Assembly (NCBI GenBank): GCA_965153455.1 | Contig: OZ234502.1 | Span: 14,229,495-14,293,494, forward strand | Source of the DNA: Sphagnum compactum | Taxonomy: Eukaryota; Bryophyta; Sphagnopsida; Sphagnales | DNA length: 64,000 nucleotides | Direction of reading: 5' to 3' | Shown here: positions 1-11,953 of the stretch, one piece after another | Numbering within the stretch: the first letter of the stretch is position 1 | How the letters are laid out: every line of letters begins with the position of its first letter | Notes under the pieces: generated by a model | Seen by the model: the letters and a program-made list of their open reading frames with translations, nothing else | The model's database searches: none | What the model was told of the DNA's origin: nothing | Translations under genes and position numbers: made by a program

Positions 1-39
1 GACTACCTTGGTTTCTATGTTATAAGGATTTCTACCAAA

Positions 40-775
40 CAATAACTACAACGTGGACGAGATGGGCATGTTCTATCACACAAAGCCCAACAAGACCTTG
101 TCAATGGAGGCTATTTAAGGAGCAAAAATCAATAAAGAATGCATCACCCTGGGCCTCATCATCAACTGCACTGGGATGGACAAGCTAGAACCCATCATCA
201 TCGAAAAGAATAAGCGCCCTCGCTACTTTGGTAAGAGTTTCCAGCCATCAAAGCTTGTGGAATACTACACCAACGTCAAGTCCTAAATGATTGGATCAAT
301 ATGCTTCAATCCTAGCTAAGTTCATGCTAACTTATTTTGTTTCAATTTCAATCGTGAAGAAAATCAAGATAACATATTTGCAACAATATGCCTTGGGAGG
401 TAAGGCTTTCTAAGAGGTTATATTTTTACAGATCTTTGTGGATTAGGTGGAGAAGCTCAACAACCAAATGCATTGTGCAAAATGGCACATCTTGCACATC
501 ATGGACAATGTGCTACAACACATCCTCTCGGGCAACAACCACGAAGAGCTAGAAGGCTTTGACACCATTCGCCTACCCAACGTGCTTATCTTGTTCCTAC
601 CCAAGAACACAACATTAGTTGTGCAACCCTTGGACATTAGCATCATCTACCTTCAAGTAGCTCTATAAGCGCAAGCTATGTGCTTAGATCCTGAGTGACT
701 ATGACAAGGTGGTGGACGATTTGGCAGATCTATCCAACATCAAGCCAATTGTCTTAAATGTGATGTCGCAACCCC
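40..775 (+). pseudogene. pogo/Tigger-like DDE transposase relic, catalytic part
   Basis: Decayed catalytic core of a Tc1/mariner-superfamily (pogo/Tigger, DDE_1) transposase, read by joining frames across stops. Near base 45 the peptide YNVDEMGMFY matches the first catalytic Asp motif (consensus like N.DETG). Around 140-230 a block equivalent to K.R.TLGL..NCTGMDKL.P..I.K...PR.F follows. At about 495-510 HIMDN fits the second catalytic Asp. Around 585-650 the motif FLPKNTT...QPLDISII is the classic segment upstream of the third acidic residue. Several stops and shifts, and foreign sequence near 290-420, rule out function. The part before base 1 is outside the window. A domesticated host gene is unlikely because the frame is broken. 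Family assignment rests on the order of four conserved blocks. Confidence 0.7.
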
Positions 776-1880
776 ACTTTGAGGCAAAGTGTGAGGATGC
801 AACTCACACTCTCAAAAGTGGGGACTTGGAGTCCTCCGGGACTCTCAAAACTCAGAGCTTGATTGCAGGGGTCAAACCACCTCGCATTGAGGTGTTCTTT
901 ATACTGTTGAAAAGGTCTCAAAGTGTAGATGTCTAAAATGGCCTTGCATGAGCCATTTGGACATTTGCAGCACAAGTTATGGTCGAAAGAAGGGCCGGGA
1001 GTCAAATTGACAGTTTGACTCCCGACCACTAAAAGTCGGGAATCGACCCGATTCTGGTGTGTGCAGGTGGAGTGCGACACACCGTTGAAGACCACTCAAG
1101 ATTGGTTCAGACCACTCAATCAGAGGTCTAAGCTGGGAGCTATGAGCTTCCAAAGTCCCGGGAGTCCAAACCGGGACAGTTTTGGGACTCTTCCTTGGGA
1201 GTCCCGGGACAAAAAGCCATTCGGATGCGGGTGCTGCGGGCAAACGCAGAGAATACTATATGGGGGAAGGTGGTGGCTTCCCTCGAATCCGGGCCGTGGT
1301 GAGTCTTGTGAGTCCAAAGTTGCTCGTGGCTTGTCCTAGCACCAAGATTGATCCAGAAAGTGAACTAACCAACTTGTTGGTTGGTTTTGATGCAGGTTCG
1401 AGTAAGTAAGTAAGCTTGTCACTCTTCCTAGTCCCATCCCGAGGCTTCAGCACGCCCTTCTACCCTTTTTAATGCTGAAGGCTGGGAGCGTGCCCTGAGT
1501 CCTTCATTTTTCCGTAACTTGAACAAGTTAGCCCCATCTTGGGACTAACTAGGGACTTGGGAGCGCATCATGTGAACACCATGATGGATGTGACATCTTC
1601 TTCCTTTGATGACTTTGATGATTTTTTAGAAAAATCCAAAAAAAAATTTAATCAAGTTAATGAAGTTCAAACACCATGAATAGTGGCTTGTGTGTGTGCC
1701 CCCTTAATGATTTTCCTTTTTATCCATGCTTTAGGCCATCCATTGGAGTTGTTTAGTTTAAGAAGACACGAGCCCTTCCATTGTCTAGAATTGTTGGTGA
1801 AAAGTCAAAATATTCCTAGAGTTTTAGAACAACAACTTGGGCCACCCAGAGGTGTTCATGGAGGTGCGGGTTTGGGAACA
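776..1880. other. GC-rich insertion splitting the transposase relic
   Basis: Between the two halves of the pogo-like relic lies about 1.1 kb that is clearly richer in G and C (especially 990-1560) than its surroundings. It has short open frames on both strands, none recognised as a gene. It contains repeated GGGAGTC and CCCGGGAC words and a hairpin at 996-1024. The 1200-1410 segment resembles untranslated leader-type repeats of plant retroelements, but this is only an impression. A nested mobile-element fragment is the simplest reading; its ends were not resolved. Confidence 0.35.
996..1024. repeat. Short inverted repeat (hairpin)
   Basis: The arms CGGGAGTCAAA and TTTGACTCCCG are exact reverse complements separated by 7 bases. 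It lies at the start of the GC-rich insertion, so it may be an element-associated hairpin. No function is assigned. Confidence 0.6.
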
Positions 1881-2445
1881 ATAGGTTAAACTGAGCATGT
1901 TAATCAGTAGGCTTAGGTATGACGATGCCCTCATTGTTGAATAGTATCTAAAGTTACTTGGGGAGGCGCAGGCCATGGTTGAGTTCATCGATGATGAGCT
2001 CGTGCGGCTAGTGTAGCAAATACAATTCTAGAGATCAGTGTCATGTCATTTTGATGATCAATGTTGCCTTAGAATGTCTTCAAAATTAAATATGAAATTA
2101 TCAAAATTAAACATGAAATTATTTAAATTAAATATTTAATTATCAAAATTAATATGTGAAATTATTAATGTGCAAGGAGAGGATGCTAAAGACCTTGAGG
2201 AGGCTGATGAGGACAATTCTAACCTAAACAAGTGGTAGCCAAGGCTTGTGACATTGCAGTAGGTTGTGGCACATGTCGAGGCATTAACAATTTTTGTCAC
2301 ATATCAGCCCACCATCTTTGATGGCGTTGTTCAAATGTAGTTGGAATGTGTTGTCAGCAAGCTCAATAACATGGTGGTCAGCAACTTAGGTCGCCAACAA
2401 CAGATTAACATTAGATGGTTCTTCAATGGAAGTGATGCCAATCCT
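1881..2445 (+). pseudogene. pogo/Tigger-like transposase relic, C-terminal part
   Basis: Continuation of the upstream transposase relic after the GC-rich insertion. Around 1935-2010 the translation reads roughly VE*YLKLLGEAQAMVEFIDDE, resembling the C-terminal region of pogo/Tigger proteins (EEYL...DDEIV). After a short AT-rich interruption at about 2070-2165, 2190-2440 gives an acidic stretch and then a segment ending LGRQQQINIRWFFN, like the K/RQ.TI..FF tail of these transposases. At least four in-frame stops are present. The assignment is weaker than for the catalytic part and depends on colinearity with it. Confidence 0.45.
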
Positions 2446-2729
2446 TAGCTACATTAATAGCGTTTTGCATGTAGCCGAACACAAAACATGCTTGTAATGC
2501 ATCATAGGATTAGAACGCACAAATTTCAAAGCTTTGAAATAGAGGACATGGGTCTTAGGTCTTGGACTTGCTAAGAAGAAAAAGGGGTGTCGGGGGGGTA
2601 AGGGGGATGAGTCATATAGGCTAGGTGTAGATTGAAGATTCACTATCCGCTCATTAATGGGATAATTATCCACTTACAACCTAAAAGGATAATTGTCCGT
2701 TCAACAATAAGGGGATAAATCTTATAAAT

Positions 2730-3225
2730 GGATAATTTTTCTAGGGACCAAGGCCTATTTGCTTATTGAGCTTAGACTGTATTTTGAAAAGGTTTGCAAA
2801 CTTCTTATCAATGTTTGCCATAATGTTTCAAATGCTTCAAATAACCTAATTGTTGTGTGTTTAGGCATCCAATCTTCTTTCAACAAATTTACAATCAATG
2901 CAAAAACATCATGTGCCATTTTGGACACCCACAAATCAAAATTTGCAAAAGTAAAAAACACAATTTACCAATATTAGTAAGACATATGTTTATTTTGTCT
3001 TTTAAACCAATTTTAAAAGCACTTATTGACTAAATTTGTTTTTGGAAAGGAAAACAACACGAAGGCATAATTACATTACCAAACATTTCAACCAAATACT
3101 CTCAACAAATGAAATGGGCAAATGGTTTTTGATAATTAATAAACCCATTTTTCCCACAAAATCTTTATAGTGTAGATTATCCTTCTTGTAAGAAATTATA
3201 GCCCCAAAAAATTTTAAATTGCACT
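2730..3225 (-). pseudogene. hAT transposase fragment (copy 1)
   Basis: Minus-strand translation of 2755-2961 contains HDVFALIVNLLKEDW, IRLFEA and TFSKYSL, matching the plant hAT-type transposase segment around FALVINFL..DW...GLFEA. The 3050-3220 part matches the sequence next to copy 2 at 9120-9230. It has the same family and orientation as the relic at 7.5-9.2 kb but is shorter and more decayed. No zinc finger or dimerisation domain is visible. It is a dead fragment. Confidence 0.6.
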
Positions 3226-3234
3226 TGCACTCAT

Positions 3235-3585
3235 TGCACGCACCAAAGGATGAGCACCAACATTAACCACCAACATGATGAACACCATCAACAATGTCAA
3301 TAACTCAACTATTCATTACTGGACATGATGAGAACCAACAACATGATGAGCACTAGTAATATTGTCAATACCTCAACTATTTGTGAATGAACAAAATGAG
3401 AAGCAACAACAACATGATAACCACTTGCAACTAGTAATAACGTGTTGACCTTCAACAAGAACACAATGAACACCAACAACCAACAACACACATGATGAAC
3501 ATTTGCAACTAGCAACAATAAAATGATTTCAACAACACAATGAACACATGTTCAAGAACATGATGAACACCAAAACTAATGTACT
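3235..3585. repeat. Degenerate AC/ATG-rich minisatellite
   Basis: Imperfect reiteration of words such as ACATGATGAACACCA and CAACAACA over about 350 bases with irregular spacing. Open frames through it are low-complexity by-products. Confidence 0.6.
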
Positions 3586-5110
3586 TGGGTTATAATCTTG
3601 TTTCCCACACAAGAAAAACAATGTTTCCAATTTTCACCTTAAACTTAAACACAACCTCCACCTTAAACCTTAACTAAACCAATACTCCTTACTCTTAAAC
3701 CCCTAAGAAGCAGACCCAGGGGTTATATCATCTTGGGTATCACTAAGGTATCACCTTGAATGATACCTAACTATTTTTTTATGTGAGAACTAGCTAAGAA
3801 CCAAGTTAGTTTTGGACCACCATTTGGTAATTATCCAACATCAGTAAGTATACTTATTTCATTTAATTCATTGTTTATCCTTGGCCCAATCTATTTTTTT
3901 CTCCAAAAAAAAAGATGATGCTCAAATGTACTTTGGACTTTTGTTATGCATGTTTTGGGCTTGTAATGGACATTAGGTGCACATTACAAGCTCAAAATGT
4001 ACATAATATTACCAAAGTGCGTATTGCACCACCAAGATGTGTTTGGGCACTACTAGACACATCTTAGATGGGCACAACAACAATTAGGGGAAAAATGGAG
4101 ACAATAATTTTGTATTACTTGCAATAATAATTATTTTATACATGTTGGGGGTTTAAGGTGGACCTATTCTTAAGGCAAGCTTATGTGCATGTATAAATTC
4201 ATACATATTTTGTAAGGAATGTCAATAACATGTTGTGCTTGCTTCATGATTTGTTCAAAATGTGAAAATGTGCACAATGTGAACATATTTGACATGACAT
4301 AAAAAACACAAAAATCTACTAAACTATTTTTTGTAGGATTCATAGCAAACCTGGACAATAATAAATAATGGTTATTGGTCGGTTAAATGGGTTTTTGCCT
4401 AGTTAATTGCCCCAACCACACCCCAAACTCCACCCCCAATTACCCCACACAAAATTATAATTTGTTAAGATAAGATTCATATTTTAAGATCTTGTAAAAC
4501 ATTATCACTAAATATGCATATTGAAAAGTCACACTTGAGATGGATATACATATGCATAAAAATATATGCACATAAACCGAGGCCTATCAATTACTTCCAA
4601 TGTTCGATATGAGAAAATGAATGAGATTCAAACATGCATGTATGTATATCCAATTATTGTTGATAAATGGTACTCACCAATATATTTAGCCAACATTGGT
4701 ATATATATTAATGTTGGGCAATTCTCACTTTTAAAAAAACAATTGCCAATTTTAATTATTGTGGGTGTTATATGAAAACTGCCTTGATTCTTATTATTAT
4801 TCAATAACTAGGGGTTTAAGAGAACCAACTTAGGTATCAAAAAAAATTCCAAAAAAACTTATTGATTTTTAGAAGCAACGATTTTCACAAATGTGATAAT
4901 AATCGGTTTTCTTAATCGATTTTCATAACTTGGATGTCAAAATTGCAAGTTATAATTTTTAAAATAAAAATACACATAATTGGGAAATAGAAAAAAAATT
5001 ATTTGAAAAATAATAATGCAAATGTTTATAAAACCACAATTTCATCTCTTTCAAAAGCTCTTTCAAATCGTTTTAAATCTTCTTACAAACAGTTTTCAAA
5101 AAAAGGCCGC
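3586..5110. other. AT-rich intergenic sequence, no gene seen
   Basis: Homopolymer runs and short repeats, including a repeated hexanucleotide-scale motif around TTGGGCAC / CACATTACAAGC at 3960-4080. No coding region, tRNA or recognisable element was found on either strand. Confidence 0.5.
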
Positions 5111-5119
5111 AGGTTGTGA

Positions 5120-7308
5120 ATTTTTAAATTAAAGCTAGTCAAATAACCTAAGCCTTGATTGCATATGGGACACATACCCTTCTAGCGGATGAACAGCCTG
5201 CTAAATTCATTATCTTTCTTGTCAACCACAACCTTTTCCCGATAGCTTTGAATTTGAAGGTTCCATTCATCAAACGGGGTTGAATTTACAAAAGGATTAC
5301 CCAGATCACGAGATGCTCGGAACATATGAGCAAGAGCACCTTTTACCATAGACGCAAGAGATGTGATCCATACCACATTAGCACGACATCGTTTAGCACC
5401 TACACTGGGCTTGGTCCAAATAACATGAAAGTACCAAAGTCTGTCACGAGGAGAGGAAACCCCCTGATAGAATCGGGAAACCAATATGGGGCGAGGAGTT
5501 TTAGGGAATTTATGATGTAAATATCGCCAGCTTCTATGCTAGATCCAATGATCTAGCAAACTAAAGGTACGAAGAAAGTTGCCAATCCCAAAATAGTTGC
5601 CCCAACCATGAAGGATTGGGTTTATTAATTCGATTATTTGATAAGGAGAGAGATCTCTATTTTCAGTAAAGACACTTTTGATTTTACGTTTCAGTGACAT
5701 TATCTCATCAGGATTAGGATAGACGTAGAGGTTTATGCGAGTGAACCTTTTTCCTGCCTTCCATTGGGTCGTAATTCGGCTATGGAAGCAAGCCCTATCG
5801 ATTTTATGAAAAATAAAGCCGATAAAATGAAGTCTCTCTCCAATCTTCCACGGAAATATGCGGGTTTTTTCTGATGATAATTGGAGGCCATGTTCTGCCA
5901 GGAAACTTTTGGCTTCTTCGAAATATTGTTCCACCAACCTCTCATCATTAACAATAATAACAAAGTTATCAGCATACCTGATGAGGTGGATTAATGTTGT
6001 TTTTTGGGTCTGGCAAAAGATAGACTTATGGCCTTTTCCTTTAATCCATTTCGTCCTTTTGAGGTTAGTCATAGCGATCTGCTGTCTGGTAGTTACTCTC
6101 TCTTCTAATCCATCTAGGGTAAAGTTTGCAATTAAAGGGCTTATGACACTGCCTTGAGGGACCCCCATAGTAGAAACTTCAAGTTCCCCTTGATATTCAA
6201 TTGGACTCTTAAGCCATTCTTCAAGTATCTTTTTTGTACCACTAGGCATGGGGAAATTATGTAAGATCCATTGATAGGATATTTGGCCAAAGAAAGCTTT
6301 TATATCAACATCAATTACCCATTTGGTAGAAATAAAATATTTACCATCTTGTTCCCTCTTATTGTCGCAAACCTTGCGCACTCTTTTCGTTTTTGTGTCT
6401 AGTATGGCGGCAATTTCACCCACCGCCATGTGTGCACATTTTCCCTTTCGAAATCCAAAACTATACCTGTCAGCAAAAGGTTCTGTCACAGGTTCAATAG
6501 CTAATTTGAACAAGTGCTGCACGGTCCTGTCAAATATTGTGGGTATTTTCAGCAGCTTTTCACCACCCATTAGTTTAAAGATGGAAATATGGCGAACAGG
6601 TGAGCTCTTGTAGTTTCTCAGATTAATCCAGGAGATACGACGAACTAGACTGATTCGGGAAGAAGCTTCTAGTATTTCACCATCGACTCCCGAGGTTCGA
6701 CTTCCAAAAGTATAATATAAATTATCTACGGCAATTATTCGAGAGGTTAGTCGAGTACAAATTTCAAGCATGCAGTCTCTCAGGAGTGGGTTTCCCAATC
6801 CTAGGGAGGCTGCTCAGAGAGAAAGGATCTTTTGTTGGTTTTTGACTAATTGATGGATAGCCAAAAATTCCTTTTCTAATATTGGCCAACAACCCTCGTT
6901 CATGATGACCGTGGCTTTCTTGGCGACAATTTGTGATTTTTTCCGAATCTCCTTCCATTCAGCCAAGAGACTGTCTGGAGATCCTAGACCATTAGAGAAG
7001 CCACGTCTCTCTTTCCACGTAAAACGCTTTGGCATTACCTGCATGTTACTGCATATAGCCTTACGTCTCATCTCACCCTGTGATGGCATCATTAATTTGG
7101 ATATATTAATGATGTCCAGTTGAACGGAAATCCTGATTTCGGTTCTTGAAAAAAGTTCCACCACAAGGGCAACGCTACCAATAGAATATCTGTCTTTTCG
7201 AAAGATGTTGGGTCTTGGGTGGTCCGCCTGGGCAAGGGCCGAAGGCATCTTGCACGCAATGTGTGGGATCTCACCCTTAAAGGAAGAGAGGGCACACTCT
7301 AATCCCAA
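5120..7308 (-). pseudogene. Group II intron reverse transcriptase/maturase ORF, organelle-derived relic
   Basis: Reads on the minus strand as one frame from about 7308 to about 5120, broken only by TGA at 6814-6816, TAG at 5539-5541 and TAG at 5182-5184. From the codon at 6798 the RT shows DVDIKAFF (about residue 163, with Gly where FD is usual), GVPQGSVISPL (about 212), RYADNF (about 274; the YADD box is YADN here) and HFIGFIF (about 324). A maturase (domain X) segment around IIELINPILHGWGNYF follows at about 388. After the two TAG codons comes RLFIR*KGMCPICNQ, the start of the C-terminal Cys-x2-Cys module of LtrA-like proteins, which then breaks off. The family acts in organelle intron splicing and retrohoming. 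Absence of frameshifts over 2.2 kb with transposon relics on both sides indicates a fairly recent transfer of organelle (probably mitochondrial) intron DNA to the nucleus. A recruited nuclear maturase is less likely given the stops. Confidence 0.8.
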
Positions 7309-7484
7309 GAGATCCCTCCTATTACCGGGGTCTAACCTAAAAGAGTTTGAAGCTAAAGCAGAATAAAAAACGCCTTTTTTTCCTTTCTTGACACTATCCT
7401 CTACCCTTTTGCATTTATCCCAATGATTTTTATCAAGTTAAAAGGGAATTGACAACCACTTTTAGGGTTATTGGGCCAATTTAT

Positions 7485-9245
7485 ATTCACAAATTAATTT
7501 CTCTAATTTCTCTGATTGTAAACGACATATATTTAAATTAGTAAGTATCCCAATTAAAGAAAATATTCTTTCAGTTTCAATTTGTGAACCTAGAATGCTT
7601 AAAATTTGTCAAACAAGAAATCCAATTGTGGGAAACATCATTTCATGCTTCTCCCACTATTTAAGAGGGCAAACAATCTTTTTAACATCCACTTGATAAC
7701 ACCTAAAAATTAAAAGTTATCTTTTGACAATTTCTTTTGATGGTTCACTTGTTCCTGTTGCCATTTCAAATATATCTAGATTGTAATTTGCATCCACTAT
7801 TTGTTCAATAAAATTCATTTTCAGATCCAACCACTAGTTGCAAATGCCGATAACATTTCAAGAGCATAAGATATAAAGACCTTTCATCATATTCCTCAAC
7901 AATGGTTATTCCTTGTTCACGACCAATAAAAAAGGAAACTAAATGAAGGTTTTCAAATCTTGGATCCAACATCAAGGATAACATATTATGAGTTCTTTTT
8001 TCTTCATATTTTTTCAAGAATGAAAGAAAAGAATTTAACACCATACAAACCTCTTTTCTCATGTTGGAAGCCAAACAAATCAATTCAAGAGCCATACTAA
8101 AATCCTCTTCCATTAGGGTTTGAAAACAAAGTGCATTTTCATGGTTTACTTTTAATTTCAAACTAATGAATATGGAAAAATTAAATGCATCACTTAGCAA
8201 CTAGTGACCTCTAGATTGATTTAAGACATAAACATTTACAAATGGGGAGAGAGAATTAACAATAATTTGGCAAATGTGCCAAGTCAAAGGAGGTGGCACT
8301 CAAATAGTCATCCTCACTGAACTTTGTTTGTTGTAACAAAACATCCTCGAATTATAAAACTTCCTGGAGAAGAATGACCTTACTAGCAAATCTACAAAAT
8401 CAAAGCAGATGTTAGAATTTTTTTCATAACATTTACAAAAAAAATTGAAGTACAATGCGTCCTAAAAAATCACAAGTGAAATAGTGTATTACCTTGTCTT
8501 TATTAAAGTATTCAAAATTGTTTTTGGAAGGTTTGACTCAGCATAAGCTTTGTTCCATTCTTGTTTACCTTTTCTTGATTTTTAAAGTTAGGTTATACAT
8601 TTCTACAAATCAAATTGTGTAGTTTTGATAGATACATACTTTAATTCATTACAAAAAATTTCATCTATTATTGCATACTAACAGGTTTTAGAAAATGCAT
8701 GACCAAAATAAGACCTTTGAAATTTTTTTGCAAACCTAAATATTACAATGTACAACGTATTTAAAAGCTTTAGTCATAATGTTTAGGTTGGAGCCTTCAT
8801 CTTTTACATAGGGAATATTCAAATTATATTTTCCTAACAACTCAATTAAATCCTTGGCCAAAGCTTGGCTAAAAGAGTCCATGGCCTCAAATAGTCCAAT
8901 TCTGATATTCTTTAGTTGCCAATCCATGCCCAAAAAGTTAATCACAAGTGCAAAAAATGTCATAAGCTCCTTTTGACATCCAAAGATCAAAACTTGTTGC
9001 AGAAAAACATTCTGCCAAATATGGTAAGGCATATAATTGTTTAATATTTTCCACAAATGCAAGCAAAATTCTTGTGAAAATTGTTTTCGGGAATGCAAAA
9101 CAATTCTTGGGAATAAATGCAAATTAAAATGCTTCAACCATGGACTTTCAACAAAATGCATAAGCAAATGATTTTTGACAATTAATAAGACTAAATCTTC
9201 CACAAATTATTTTTGCTACACGTCATCCTTTTTGAAAGGATATTT
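7485..9245 (-). pseudogene. hAT transposase relic (copy 2), nearly full-length body
   Basis: Minus-strand blocks in the order expected for a plant hAT transposase. At 9203-8736 is a region with FFALVINFLG.DW, IGLFEA and YVKDEGSNLNIMTKAF, the last being the characteristic YVKDEGSNL...T segment. At 8200-7805 is a region with LASNMRKEV, NMLSLMLDPRF and YDERSL. At about 7660-7490 is the C-terminal dimerisation domain, WEKHEMMFPTIGFL followed by SQIETERIFS and NICRLQ. Frameshifts and stops separate the blocks and the intervening sequence is AT-rich. No zinc-finger BED domain or terminal inverted repeats were located. Dead element; family assignment is firm because three ordered motifs agree. Confidence 0.78.
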
Positions 9246-10184
9246 TTTAGCAAAAAAGTTAGAAATTGTAACCCTAGACAAATTAGGTCTTTTTTAAATA
9301 GGTTGTTTTTCCAATTTTTCTCTTAATGGGTTACTCATTTCCTTTTCAAAACAATTTGCAATTTTAAATGATCTAAAAGCGCATGTTTTCTTAAAACATA
9401 TATTCCATTTGCGATGTTGTGTATAATTAATCTTTCTTTTCTTGAGTTTTTATATTGGACACCAACATTGGACTGGTGTAACAAAAAATGCATTTCTTAG
9501 TTTGAGGGAATTTTACACAAAATGCCCAATATGTTGCATTTCCATTGTGACTTTTTCACTTATTTTTTTGAACATGCATTTTTTTGAAATTATCTTTCAT
9601 TATTTCATTTTTTTTTTTGAATTTACAGTTGCTTTTGTTTGTAAACTATCATGGTTTTTAAATTGTTCTCTTGTTCTTTTTCTTCCAATACATCATCCAT
9701 GCTTATTTCACATCCATTTGCATTATTTCTTTTATTTTCATTTTGAAATGATTGTTCCATGTTTAGTTTCACAACACAATTTTGCTTGACCTAAAGGAAA
9801 ATAACTAGACAATTTATGTTCTACCTCTATGAATGGTATTAAAAATCAATCACATATTATGTCTTATCCACAAATGCAAAATACACAAGCAAAAAAATGA
9901 GTTAAATTTAAGTATTTTCACTTTTTATGAATGAAAATTTTATTTAAAAAACCTTGCATTTAAAAAACAAAAACACACCAGTTTCCAAAAGCAAAAAGAA
10001 ACACATACATTAAAGAGTATTTTAAAAAAAAGAATGAAAGATTAAACAAAAAATCAACATTGAGAAAAAAAAACTTATCTAGGCAAATGTGGTTGAAGGT
10101 CAAAGTTGAAATTAACGTGCGCTCCCCATTTGACGTCCCACACCTACACAAATAGGAAAGGGGGAATTGCTTAAACAAAAGTAG
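9246..10184. other. AT-rich sequence, no gene seen
   Basis: T-rich and A-rich runs with an open frame at 9442-9789 of skewed composition (Phe/Leu/His rich) and no recognisable domain. I regard it as chance. Confidence 0.45.
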
Positions 10185-10930
10185 CAACAATAGCAATGGC
10201 ACTAGGTGAACACGACCACGAAGGAAACAACATCAACAACGATGGCGAAATTACTTTAGATAGAGGAGTAGATGGCACTAGGCAACCACCACGAAGGAAG
10301 CAACAACAACAACGATGGTGCCAAACGACCATGACCATGAATGATGTAATAGCAATAGCAATGGTGCCGGGCAACTACAATTACAAAAGAAGTAATAACA
10401 ATAGCAATGGCGTTGGGCAACCATGACCATGAATGATGTAATAACAATAGCAATGGCATTAGGCGACCACAATCATGAAGGAAACGACATCAGCAATGGT
10501 GTCGGGTGACCATGACCATGAAACAAACAACAACAATCATGGTGCTGGGCAACCACAACTAGGAACATGAAGGAAACAATAGCAGTGATGGTGCCGAGCA
10601 ACCACGACCATGAAGGAAACGGTGTGCTAGGCAACCACAACTAGGAAAGAAATCGCAACAATGATGGTGCTAGTCACGACTGAAAGAAGCCGCTGCAACA
10701 ATGGTGCCAAATGATCATGACCATGAAAGAAGAAGCAATAGCAATGATGACCCCGAAGGAAGTAGCAATGATGGCACCAAGAAATCATGACCATGAAGGA
10801 AGAAGCAACAATAGTGATGGCACTAGGTGACCGCAACCATGAAAGAAGCAGCAACAATGGTGTCAAGCGATCATGACCATGAAGGAAAAAACAATAGCGA
10901 TGGTGCCATATGACCACAAAGGAAACATCA
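10185..10930. repeat. Degenerate minisatellite array
   Basis: About 750 bases of imperfectly repeated words: AACCACGACCATGAAGGAA, AGCAACAATGGTGCC, AATAGCAATGGC. Repeat length is irregular (tens of bases) and copies are diverged. Long open frames on both strands (Leu-rich on minus, Asn/Asp-rich on plus) arise from the repeat and are not taken as genes. Confidence 0.8.
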
Positions 10931-11654
10931 ACAACATCAATAAAAAAACTAAACCTTAAAGCAAAACTCTAAACACATTCAATAAACCACAAGTTTCTCA
11001 AAGCAAAAAAATAACAATCATGAAGCATTAAAAAGCTTTGAAGCTCTTTATACTTCTCTCGCGGGAAGCGCCATGCCCGCGCTCAAATCTAACCACTAAC
11101 CTAATCACTAACCTAAATATAATAACCTAACCTATACCAAACTAACAGAGACATTAGGAAACCCTAAGAACCGGATCTAGAAACCCAACTGATTTTTTAA
11201 AAAAAAAACACAGAGTCTAGTTCTCAGTATCAATTCTCACCCTAGACTCTCAGTATCAATTCTCACATGGGTGAGAACTGGAAGGTCGGTTTTCAAACCG
11301 GGGTTACCAATAAATTTGATATCCGTCGATTCTCACTCTGAGAACCGAACTCAGAAAACCGACTCGAGAACCATGTCCCCATTCGAGAACCGCCCAACAC
11401 TAGTGTATACCTGCCTAATACCATTCAAAAAACAGACTTAGACCCAATACCAAGAGCAGGTTGAGATGAAAGATTTAAAAGGGGACCCCCCCCCCCTCAC
11501 CAAAAAAAAAACAACTCTGTTTTGCTATATTAGTAAATGGAAAAAAAATCTTATTTCCCAATTTTAATTCAACCTCTTCATCCACAAACATTCTAATTTA
11601 TTTTCACAAAATATTTCTGAACCTTTTTTAAAAAAAGCCATAACTTGGCATTAC
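10931..11654. other. Intergenic sequence with short direct repeats
   Basis: No gene found. CTCAGTATCAATTCTCAC occurs twice, at about 11225 and 11251. 11210-11400 is dense in GAGAACC/GGTTCTC words, related to other GGTTC-rich tracts in the window. A run of C (11486-11496) followed by A-rich sequence ends the stretch. Confidence 0.5.
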
Positions 11655-11953
11655 CTATTTAGATTTCGAAAAGAAGAAGGGGCCCAACAAAAAAACCTGA
11701 CTTCGGGCTGCCCGCTGACGACCTGGCTTTCGTCGACGGACGTCGTCCTCGCGTCGCCGGATGTCGTTCGCGACCTTGTGCCTGCGCTCTTTTGCAGAAA
11801 GAGAGTATCGAGCGAGCGAGCGAGAGAGCACGGGAGCCGCGCGAAGAGCGTACTTCCGGATCGTTTGCAGATCTCTCAATCGTCTCTCATTTCTATGCAG
11901 AAGGAGAAGGACTAGCATTTGGTTGATCGGGAACTCAAACGCCAGAGTGCTTG
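11655..11953 (+). promoter_or_regulatory. CpG-rich 5' flank / leader of SAM50
   Basis: An abrupt rise in CpG and GC (around 11700-11850, with words such as GTCGTCGCG and GAGCGAGCGAG) directly precedes the SAM50 start codon in otherwise AT-rich surroundings. No convincing TATA box is seen, which fits a broadly expressed housekeeping promoter. The transcription start is not determinable here. Confidence 0.5.

Noticed and set aside
7250-7308. Exact 5' boundary (GUGYG-like GTGTG at about 7295 on the minus strand) of the group II intron
   Set aside because: The word alone is too short and no domain I structure or exon match could be verified by eye, so no intron boundary is claimed.
10171-10917. 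Several overlapping open frames on both strands
   Set aside because: They lie wholly within the degenerate minisatellite and have repeat-driven composition; no domain.
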